This document shows positions 39,101 to 51,400 of a stretch of DNA of 64,000 nucleotides, one piece after another; position 1 is the stretch's first letter, and every line of letters starts with the position of its first letter. The DNA lies in the NCBI GenBank assembly GCA_940671915.1, contig CALNVZ010000218.1, forward strand, positions 495,345-559,344, written 5' to 3'. A model generated the notes under the pieces. That model ran no database searches and was not told where the DNA came from. It saw nothing but the letters and a program-made list of their open reading frames with translations. This stretch comes from Paracentrotus lividus (Eukaryota; Echinodermata; Echinoidea; Camarodonta; Echinidae). The position numbers and the translations under genes are program-made.

Positions 39101-42100
39101 AAGGTTTTTTTTTTTGTGGTTTCTTGCCAATTGGAAGGCGCTGATTCCAAATCCGGTAGTACCAACCACAAAAATACACAAGGTCAGAAAAAGAAAGAAA
39201 AGAAAAGAGAGAAAGAAAAGTGGAAAGAATTGGCAACCAAGTCATGTAAAATCTATTATATGGCCATACATTGCCAATAATAAGTTATGAGACTCTTTTG
39301 GCCGTTTACTGTCATAGGGTCCAAGCTAACCGTCGCCTCAGTATTGAACCATTGAGGCTCCGCCCACCAAACACAGAAATGCTTCCAACATGATTCTTTC
39401 CTTATCAAAATCATTCTCTCAGTTGTTAATTCTTTTTTAGCGTTCGCCTTCCAGAAAGTCACAATTACTACAGGTGAGGATAAAGTCAACGTTACGGGGA
39501 GCGCTGACAAAAATAAACACAAGGTTCGTGTACAAAAGAAATGCATTTTATATTACTCTTCCGATCTTACGGGGGTGTCCCCATCTCCGCCCCCCCCTGG
39601 ATCCGGTATAAGATGTACGCTGATATCGTGCATCTAGTCAGAACAATTATTTTGGATTTTAGGGGGTTTCACGCTTGTCATCATCGGATTTGGAATCAGC
39701 ACCTCGAAACTGACAAACCATTAAAGCAACCTCTGAAATATGACACATTTTACTTTTTAGGCAGACAATTTTAGCGGTTTACATTGAATCCTGTAGGTTT
39801 TTGTGGCTGTACTCATCGGATTTGGAATCAGCGCCTTCGAATTGGCAAGAAACCACCAAAACACCTTGAAATATACGACAGTAGAACACGCATGTCAAGT
39901 TGGGCCCCATTGTTGGCAGCCATTTTGAATTTTAGCGATTTGCGTAAAATCGTGGTTGTTTCGCGGATGGCACTTATTGAATTTGGACTCAGCAACCTCG
40001 AATTGATAAGTAACGATCAAAACAATCCCCAAAATACCCTTGTAATACCGACTTTCCAGTTTTTGGCGGCCATTTTGGCAGCCATTTGAATTTTTTGCAT
40101 TGTATAATATCTGTTTGGTTTCGCGGCTGGCACTCATCGAATTTGGAATCGCACCCTCGAATCGATAAGAAACACCAAAACAATCTCAGAAAACCCTTGA
40201 ATACTGATTTCCAGTTTTGGCGGCCATTTTGGCAGCCATTTATGAATTTTAGCGATTTGCGTAAAATCCACGAGGTTTCGCGACTGACACTCATCGGATT
40301 TGGAAGTCAGCACCTCGTAATTGACAAGAAATACCAAAACAACCTTGGAATCTCATTTTCATATTTTGGCGGCCTTTTGGCGGGCCATTTTGAATTTTTG
40401 GCATTTGTTAAAAACGCTCAAGGTTTCGCGTTCTGGACCACATCGGATTGGAGATCAGCACCCTCGAATTGACAAAGAACCATCAAAAAACATTGTATAT
40501 ATCAAAAAACAAGGTTACATGGTCTCTAGCCTGGACTATAAAGATTCGATTCAAATGCGTCTATACAGAATATTCTAAATTTGGTTTAGGTTGAGTGGAG
40601 GTATACTGCAATGCCGAAATAACTGCACACAGCTCAGTAATATAATTTCAGCACTTAAATTTGTCATTAGTACGAGGTCGCCATGCCCCACTTATTTGAT
40701 CCATTGATCATCATTTCATGTATCCTCTTCCCTGGATAAGAGACCAGTGAACAGAATTGATACATGCATTATATTATATCATACATCTTTGTATATCATG
40801 TATGACTAGAAATCCAGGATGTTTATGCCAATATCAAACTACATCAATTTGGGCATATTTCACAGAGGTTTTTCTTGACAACATTACCTCTTGTGAGGGC
40901 TAATAAATGTTTTAAAGGGTTGTATTTTTTCCAAAATGAATTTAAATTTCCACAAAAAATGTCATGATCCTGATGTAATTAAACATGGATGTCACAGATT
41001 TAAGTACCACTAAACCGTCATGACATATTGCTGATAATTTGTGGTTGATGAAAAACTCTCTCGCACCCTTTTGTTCCCACTCTCATCCCCTAGCCTTTTC
41101 ATCTGTCATTGCTCCGTCATCTCTTCACCACTCTCTCTATTTCTCTATTCCTTTCGTATACCCTCTAATTTCCTCCCTCTTCATCCATTACCCCTCCCCA
41201 TCTCACGTCGAGTATGTCTTATCCCCACACCATTACATTCTTCACCCTTCTCTCTCCTTTTCTCCTTTTAGTGTGTCATTTACCCTCTGTCCCAAATCAT
41301 AGACCTAACCCTCCCTCTTTTTTCACAAGACCATTGCAAACTTAATGTTTTCCGCGCCCAAAATGCTTAATAAATGTATTTTGAACAAAATAATTAAACT
41401 TTTTCAATAACTAAACGTTGAATCTTTACTCTTTCTTCATTCTCTCTTTCTAATCACAGGCCTAACAAAACAAAACAAAACATAACAAAACAAAACAAAA
41501 CAAAACGAATAGATAGATATAAAAAATATATATTCAAACGTCTTTCTTTTCTTCATTTCTTCCCAGTATGTCAGCAGCTAGGAGTGGGCGTGGCCACCGT
41601 GTTTGGCCCCATCTCCCTACAGGACGCCCTGGCCGTCCAATCTGTTTGTGACGTCATGGATATTCCTCACATCCAGACCCATTGGGAACCCAAGCCCCAC
41701 CTACCCGGTCAGAATACCATCAACATGTACCCATCGAATGACGTCATCAGTAAAGCCATCCGGGACCTTGTTGTCGCGTTCAGATGGAAGAAAATCTCGG
41801 TTATCTATGACGATTATAATGGTTAGTGCATCTTTTGTATCTTAAAGGAATTGTTATTGTGTTCCATCGACTATGACAACGATAGTCCCAAGAGTTGTAT
41901 TTACTCTGTCTATTTATCCTTTTTACTTTAATTTTGCTCTTATATCTCAGAATTTTAAAGGTTGTACAAGCTATAATCTACAACCTTGAAATCTATTCTA
42001 TATATATAATATAGAAAATCAAAATCGTACAAATAATGACAATACGTTTGAGAGCTTATTGTTACAGTTATTGAGAAAGATTTTCTTACAGAAATTGTTA

Positions 42101-44444
42101 TTTATCACGATCTATGGTACAATCTCCATTTACTTTTAAAAATCCCAAATTTGATAGACCTACGAATAATAGTGGTATTAATAATATTAGGCAAAGGCGA
42201 TTAGCCAAAAGTAGTCCCTCCTACTAGCATACTGCATAGATAAAATTAACTTCGCCCAGGGAGATCTCCCTCCTTTACCTATCTGTATTTTTATTGGTCA
42301 TATCATATTTTAATTTACCATCTCCAGGTCTGACTCGGTTAAAAGATGTGCTAGCGGAATCAATGCATAAAGACATCCATGTGACTATCTACTACACCAA
42401 GTCAATGACATTCGGTACTATGATGAAACGAATAAAGAGTTCAGGTGCTAACCATATCATCATCGACTGCTCTAGGAAAACTCTACTCATCATGCTAGAA
42501 AAGGTGAGTATAGTTTCTCTTATACCCCCATTCCACTGAGAATTTTGGAGCATCGGTCACTAATCGGACGCAATTTTTAATCCTTCTGGTTACCCACCGA
42601 GCATGCCGAGTGGTCTCATGTCAAACTCTGATGATCCGACGTGTGATTGTCGACTATCAGGTACTTGTACGCGTGTTGGACGCAATCTGAAGAGGCAAAA
42701 TAGTCCGGTGAGGGAACTAAGCTCAGGCCTCAGTTCGCTATCAGACTGACCGGACACCATTTCCATTTACGACCTCGAGTCAATAATGGATATGTGTCAG
42801 TCAGTCCGATGTGTATAAGATTCTATTGTTTCCAGCTGTCCGATGTCTCTGGCCGACATCTGATTAAAATCGGGTGATCAGGTACTCATCTTATTGCAAT
42901 TAGCGGTTTTTTTTTTAAAATCAAGTTTGCTAAAAGAAGTGTCGTTTTCAACCCGACTGTGGAATGTTGGAAGTATCGGGTCAATGTACGATCGAACTCC
43001 GAGTAGTGACTGATCAATTTGATAAGAGTTGGGCCTGTATCAGATGGATGTTGGAAGTACCAGTTTAGGGTCAGATAGTCCCCAAATTACCCTCCGAATG
43101 CAAATGCCTGGATTGGACAAGCCGATGAAAACGGCGGACAGCTATTATGGCTATCGGGCAGATACCAGTCTTTCATCCGATTTCATAAAAATAATACAAA
43201 AATCAGGGTCACCAAAATAGGCTCCTCGGGTGAGATTTCATCGGAACTCATCAAAATTGACATTTTGGGGATCAGATGAGCTCAAGGTGAGAGTCCGATG
43301 GTCAGTAGAATGGGGGTAGACTCGTATCCAACATTGACTCTGACCAACCCAATTGCCTGGGGATAATAGCGGCTAACTTGTGCATGGACCGATAAAATCA
43401 TCTGTCAGAGTCACTGCCGGATCTGCTATTGTTATTGGTTGTGTGTGCTCCTCCATTCAATTAGTGAGACAGTCCTCATTTTGGATGAAAAAATATGTCC
43501 TTTGTTATCGAGGCATATTAGGTACTATGATGAAACGGGGAGGGTCCACGAGGCCGATTTTTTTTTTTAATATTGCTTTTTGCAATATAATGCTCAAACG
43601 CCATTATTTTAAGAAAAAGAAATACATTACTGACGAAAATAAAAATAAGGAAAATATTTTAAACTAAGTTTAGAAATTTCACAAAGAATAAATGGATGAA
43701 AAGGTATTCAACGGCAACTACACTTTTGTAAGATTGGTAAGTGAGATGATACTCGAGCATAAATCATAATATTGCCCGATTTATGTAAGCCTTAGCAAAT
43801 TAATGCCCGCTTTTATTATAAGATTTATGAGATTATATTTTAGGGTTGATTGGAGGATATGCTTAGCGGAAACTTTTCTATTGAAGCAGACAAACATCCT
43901 AATGAAAGAAAATACTATATGCAAAATAATCGGCCTCGTGGACACTCGGCCTCGTGAACCGTCGGCCTCGTTGGAAAAAATACTCGGACTCGTGGACCCT
44001 CGGCCTCGTGGGAAGACACCGATGAAACGAATAAAGAGTTCAGAAGCTAACCACATTATCGTAAACTTCCCCATTGTTTGCATTTTCCCAACATTATACG
44101 AGGAGATACTTACAATTCACGGAAGAAGATTATTTTGCAGCAGCATAGGGCCTTCCAACCTTTTGTTTGTGTTGTCTATTGGTAAAACACAGTCATGGTA
44201 GTGTTTCCACAGCCATTCATCAGCAGGCGTCTCAGGAGACGAATATTGTGGGTAAACCTTCATCAACCTGCTTTCTAAGTTGACAGTATTATATCCATCA
44301 CTGAATACAAATTAACATGAAGAGCATCCCACCTTTATCACAAGGGGTTAGGCTGGATAGCCTACATACATGTATATTATGTTTAGGCAGTTTCCGTTAA
44401 TGCTTATTATTTGTATGAATGGTGTAGAGCGATCATTTTGTCCT

Positions 44445-44501
<57 letters not shown>

Positions 44502-45241
44502 CAATAATCTAATGACATACATGTAGTTTATTGTGAAAGGGTTGGATTAAAAACAACATCTAACGAGTCCACAATAATGAGAATAGGCTAATAATCATCT
44601 TTCCCGGCCGATCGGCACAATTTATAGGACCCATTCAAGACTATTAAGGACTGCAATGTGCATTTCACTATCATTATTTGTTTACATATTCTTTGTTTAA
44701 TTGATTACATGAACCCTTTGTAAAACATTTTAAGTACTATACATTATGAAACATATGAACTATAATAATTTTATAATCACTCTCTTTCTTCCATTTCTGT
44801 ATAACCATATATATACTTGTTGTCCTATCATTATCGTGAACAGATGTTGCATCTTCAGATGTTGATGGATTATTATCACTACATTATAACACCATTGGTG
44901 AGTATATCCGAGCTTTCGGCCAAAACCAAGCTTTCATGAATCCTATTTTATCCATTATCCCTCCTATAGATCCTGGAAGCCCAGATGCTATTGAGAGATT
45001 ATAGCTACATCATCACCTCTTTGGTTAGTATTGGGCCCTGTTTCATATAAAAGTTACGATCAACTGCAAATTGATGGTAACCAATCACAATCCCTGTTAC
45101 ATGCACTTCTTATGTGAATGTCTCGCACTGAACCAATCGGAACGGTTGTTTCAAATTTGCAGTTAATCGTAAGTATTTATGCTACAGGGATCACGCTTTC
45201 GACATCCTGATATCATATCACTCTTCTATGCTAAACGTGAC

Positions 45242-45281
<40 letters not shown>

Positions 45282-48200
45282 CATGTTCTATACACAAGGA
45301 TAGCGCACGCCTTTTTGAATGTCAATGAACAAAATCATCACAATTCCCAGTTTGTTTGCAGAACATACGACTTGCTCAAATAATAAATGTAGTATGTTAT
45401 TACACGATCGACATATACTTATTGACACAAATTCACCCTTTCATAATTTCAACAATCAAGCTGAATGCCCATGAGCCTTAGGCATTACAGCTTTTTTTTT
45501 TTATAATATAACAAGTCTAAAAATAATGTGTGCTAGGGAAATTCCGAATGATATTAAAAGTTATCAAGTTAATAAAAAGATATCAAGTTATTGATATGCC
45601 TACGCCACCAATTCTTACTCTTTCAGACTTATTTGCAGAGTTTCAAGTAATGTTATAAACAAATATAACAATCACTAGAAACGATTCCACGCTTCACCAT
45701 CATTCGTTTTCTCGTCATGTATTGCATTATTTTGTTTCTGCACGAATATAGCACTATGCATTATTTTGAAGTCTGCTTATTCCTATTCAGAATGACATTG
45801 TCAAAATATCTTTAACGATATAAATAGCAAGATGTTGTTGTTTCTAGTGTTATGGTTTGTCATTCATGATATTTATTTTCATCCATAATGAATTTTAAGA
45901 TTGAAAGTTAAATTTGATAGTTAAGCTAATAATTTCATAAATTCGATCGATGCATATATGTATATTAATTTATGAAAAATCCTGTTCTATTAGCATGTCA
46001 ATTGCCTTGTATTTAGATTATCTGTTTATTAAGGGGACAATAAGATAAACATGAATTTGTATATCACCTGCCTTGCTGATTATTGAAAAAATAAATTTTG
46101 AAACGATGTCCTAGATCATATATTTTCATAACCTACAGTTAAACGCATATACACTCAGGTAACTTTCTCTCAGTCGAATCTCTTGGTACCATATAAATAT
46201 ATTCGATTTTAGGAGAAATGCGATTCAAGAGGGATGAACAAGACATGTCTTGTATAATCTGGACTAAAAAAATTACTTCGACTTAAGTGATTGTTCGACT
46301 CAAAAGAGATCGACTTAAGCAGAGTTGAATGCACATTGATTAATGTCTATAGAAAGTTTCATCACCTTATCGAATCCTTGTTCTTTTGTTCTTTCAGGAC
46401 ACGTTTTCGATGGATCTAACCCGGTACACAGGTGACTTGGTGAATATGACTGCCCTTCAAATGGTCAATATGCGTACACCTGAGAACATGCAGCTGCTAA
46501 ATGAATACAAGGAATACGCGCTTAGGAATGGAGTGGGACCAGAGGATGCCGGCATGACGGTAAGGATACGACATTTGGTCGCACCACTGACCGACTTTGT
46601 ATCAGAAATAAAACGAAAAGTGCAAAAGTATATGAGCGCGGTTATTTCAGATCCAAAGTCAGGCAGTCGTGTGAGAAAATGTCGTATAGCGTCCGATTAA
46701 ACGACTTTTGGTCGCATGACCAACGACTATGGATTCGAAATGAAATAGCATGTACAGAAATGCATGCGCATCGTTATTTCAGATACCAAGTCAGCCAGTC
46801 AAAGTTGAATAGTGGGCATGGCTTTTAAGGCTATTATCAAAATGACCGACGACTATGGATTTGAAATGAAATATCATGTGCAGACATGCATGCGCATCGT
46901 TATTTCAGATATCAAGTCAGCCAGTTGAAGTTGAATAGTGTGCATGGCTTTAAGGCTATTATAAAAATGTAATGCCCACGTTCCGATACAAGCGGACCGC
47001 ATTGTTGGATTAAACATGTATTGCATTTCGGTCTCTTCCTATTATTTGAAGACAAGGGAGAACATCAGCACATTCGGTTTCAAAATAACAGAAAAACCGG
47101 AAAACGATCTTCCGTATAAGATAATGTACTGTAGACCTTAACATACATTTCCAATGATATCAGGGGTAGTTTTTATGCACGACATTAGACGAACAATTGC
47201 TATCGATCCTGTAAGACATTGTACCAAAACTAAGATTATCCTTTTATACAGTCTGTTAAAAAAAAAAAAAAAGGTACAGTCGGGGTAAAATAATTTTGAT
47301 GCGAAATCTTTTCAAATAATGTGTGTTTGTGGTACTAAATTAAAACCAAAGAATTTTCCTTGCTGATGCACTTTGTAATTTGCTTTGGTAAAACAAAAGT
47401 TAAGCTAAATTTTTTGCGACGAGGAACAAATCGAAATTATGCACTTTTATTGTTCTGGAGCGCTGAATTCGGGGACATATGCGAAACCTATACAAAAGCA
47501 TGGGACGTCGTGCGAAAATGGATTTTTCTTGATTGTAGAAAACTGGTCATATCTCAAAAATTGCACCACCAAATGTGAGAAAAAAAATTGCAGAAGAAAG
47601 TCAGATTCTGATTTTTCTGCTTTATGAAAATACCAAATAGTACCAGGTTGTGATTAATCTTTATACTATAAAAAAAAAATGTTTTCCCCTTCTACCATTT
47701 TATTTGACACAGACCGTAGACAAGATTATTTTTTCCCACTTTTAATTTAATTTCAATAATTACAATGACATTACCTTTTGGTTTACATTTTACCGTTGTT
47801 TTACAGTTAGAGGGTGCGTTAACATATGACGGAGTTAATCTGATCTCCAAGGCATTACATCACGCTAATCGACAGACCAGAGACTTAGCAGTCAAAGCTC
47901 TCTCATGTGAACAGAGCCAAGCATGGGAAACTGGACTCACTTTATATAACGACATTGAATCGGTAAGCATGAACAGGGCATCTTAGTCTCATTATTTAGG
48001 CCTCCAAACCTTCCTTCTGTCTCCCTGTGTGTCTGTCCGTTTGTAAATACTACGATGTAACAACCGTTATCACACTTTGAAATTCGATCGTTTCACATCA
48101 CTGACTATATGAGCACACTGTTGGGGTATGAGCATAAGATTCCTTGCAATTTTCTCATCACAACAAAAAGACCGATCATTGCATGAAATCCCAGCAGGAA

Positions 48201-48385
48201 CAATATCTTTACGTGTATCTCAACTAGGTGAAAATCATTCACATCAAGGAATCGCAGTGGGCAGCAGCCAGGCAGCTGACCATACATCACAGGATGCACT
48301 CAATGGTCATTGCGCGTCCTTCCTATATACGAGAGTGCTTGTACTCTATCTCTCTATCTGTACCCCCCCCCATAAAAAACAAACA

Positions 48386-48459
<74 letters not shown>

Positions 48460-51400
48460 AACAAACACAAAACAACAACAACAACACTGAACAAAACACA
48501 ACAAAAAAAAAAGACACACAAAAAAGAGAGTGACTGAAAGGTTCAGTATTGATGGATTGAATTTCAGAAATAGAAACTTTACAGTGAATTTGGAGGGAAA
48601 TGCACATTTTCACTAATTTTGGAGTGACCTCAGTGCCTAGTTCAAATTTTCGTGTGATCCCTGAGGTCACTTCAACATGAGTGAAAATTTTGTGTTTTTG
48701 CTCCAAGCAGCTAAAGCATTTTCAACTACTTTATTTTTTGTCGTATTATGACGATGAGGGCAGTTGTAGAGCAACCCTTCTCATTGGACCTTTCTACTCT
48801 AATATTCTACCTAAATACGATGCAAGTACTTTGGAAGCTCACAATAATTTTGTTCGCCTTTCACATGTAACTTTGAGATTTTCTTTAACCTATTCCCCTT
48901 AGTGCACGACCTTGGGATTAACGGGAGATGTTGAATTCATAGATGGTGAGAGATCAAACGTAGTTTTCCACATAACGTCTTTACATGAGCAAGGAATGAT
49001 TCAGGTAGGTTCATTAACGATGAAAATATGATAATTGTAGGTAAAGATTCTTCAAGTTCTCAATAAGTTACATTTACGATTCAAGAAAGGTATCGTTGCA
49101 AAGGTTAAGACTTTGGGCCTACTGGGAAAAGCGCGGTATAGATATAAAGTATTATTATTCAATGTTACATATAAAAAGCTGAAATACAATGACTGTGGAA
49201 TGTGGTCCATCTAAAAAAGGATTACTCTTTTTCTTGCGATATCGATAAAAATAAATATGCATTTTTAATTTACATGTTTAATACACGTTTATCACAAGTT
49301 GATCACATGTTTATCATCTTTTCAATACCGCATGTTCATTATGATCATCACAAATGTTTATTACATCTTAATCACATTTTAATCCCATATTTATCATCAT
49401 AAGTTTATTGCATATTGATCACATGTCTATTACATCTTAATGATATGTCTATCACACGTTTATCACATGTTAATCATATCTTTATAACATGTTTTATCAC
49501 ATGTTAATCACATGTATATCGTCTCTTGTTGTAGGTGGGAGACTGGTCTGAAGAACAAGGTGTTGACATGTATCCAATCCAATACCAAGCATCAGCAGCA
49601 TCTAAAGCAGGAATCAACAGGACATTGATTGTCACAACTCTGATAGTATGACTAAGTTTTATATAAATTCATTTAAATGTTAATCAATTTTGAGTAATTT
49701 AGAGAAATTTCCTCTTACCATGGTTGTTGTCAGCTCGGTTAAATGCTAAATTTGCAAATTTAATGTCATTACGACAGGGTGAGGACGCCGTTTGAACGAT
49801 TTTTAGACCATTTCGTAAGAACATCTTGGAAAAGTTTGTACGAAACCACCGTTCGCAGACAGGTCGTATGTTCGAAATTGGTCGATGGTCTTGTCCGACC
49901 TTCGTAGGTCTACCTAAGACGATCATGGGAACGTCGTAAGAAATGCGTAAGAAAGTAAGCTCCATCTTCGAATCTTTACAAACTCTAGAACGCCAGAGAT
50001 TCACACGAACGCATTGTTCGTAAGAGCATTATTGACCATAGCTTTAGCTGAAATGTTTCGGACCATGAAACAAACTTCAGAACTTCAGAGATTCGTACGA
50101 CCGCATTGTCCGTAAGAAAAGTGGCCTTAGCTGAAAGGTTCAGGACCACGAAGCAGTAACAATGAAAATATTTGTATGTTGAATTTACAGTTTCACGATG
50201 TAAAAAATGCTATGATACTTTGTTTTTCGTTTCTTCGCGAGCGTACGTATGTGAACTTCTTAGGACAGAAAAAGAAAATCGGTGACTCCACTGTCGTAAT
50301 TCTTACCGTAATAAAAAGTTATATGAATGTAATTATTCAATTATAAGATATTTGTATATTATGTTTGCATGGTTCTAGGACTACTACCCCCTGGATAATT
50401 AACCCTGGACAACAACATCGCCAAAAATTTACTCCTAACTCTACACCTAACCTTAATACTATTTCTAGGGGTGGGGGAGGGGGGTAGTTGTCCTGGGGGA
50501 ATTATTCAGGGGTTATGTGTCCAAGTACGATATATGATCTAAAGAAAACCCTAATAGAATCTCGAATAAAATTAATAGCCTACATATCTAAACATTTATT
50601 TCATTTTTTATCAATTTTTTACCCAAATAGGAAAAGCCATTCGTCATGTATAAAGACACAGAAGATGGCCGTACGTTGGAGGGTAACGAATAAGTACGAA
50701 GGCTATTGCATCGAGCTCCTACAGCATCTTGCACAGAAGTCGGTTTCGATTACGAAGATCAGACTGGTAGCAGATGGAAACTACGGTGGTCAGATGGAAG
50801 ATGGATCCTTTGACGGGATGGTTCTTGAGCTCATGGAGAGGGTAGGCTTGGTTATACGACATTTGCTCCTCAACAATATAGATCAGTGCTTTTTGCGTCC
50901 CAAGATGTAGGTTATAGTTGCAATAGGTTTATGTTGGGTTTGTAATTACTGTTTAGGGTAGGGTATAGTGTTTAAGTCAGGGATTAAGTTGGTCCTTTGA
51001 TTGGTGTATGGATAAATCAGACTGGTACAGATGGTAATTACAGTGGTCAGATGGAGGAAGGGTACGGATTTTTTTATAATAAATTTATTGATGAAACAAA
51101 TGATTTTACATTTTTTTTATTTTTATAATATCATATCATTACATAAAATGTTAGGGTACATGCAGGTAATATGGACCCCTAAGCTCATTTCCCTAATTTG
51201 CATAAAATTGCAAAATGACACACAGTCTAAACTTTGTTTATATGAATCAATAACTATCTGCTCTAACTTGTATTGTGAAGAAAACAATTATCACCAACCC
51301 CCCTGTCTACAATATTGAAATGTTGACGTCATTACCAAAGTGCCCATATTACCTGCATTTGCAGGTAATATGGGCACATGTATTTAACGTATGTTTTAAA

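Larger units (their letters stand above)
24597..41566 (+). other. Large intron 2 (16,970 bp)
   Basis: Bounded by the exon 2 donor and exon 3 acceptor, whose phases match (1/2 split codon giving KKVCQQ). It is packed with repeats described separately. No additional exon is needed, because the family alignment is continuous across it. Confidence 0.85.

Noticed and set aside
38509..40578. Repeated peptides such as [12 protein letters not shown] on both strands
   Set aside because: They are translations of a 155-bp satellite unit, not a protein family; frames shift between units.
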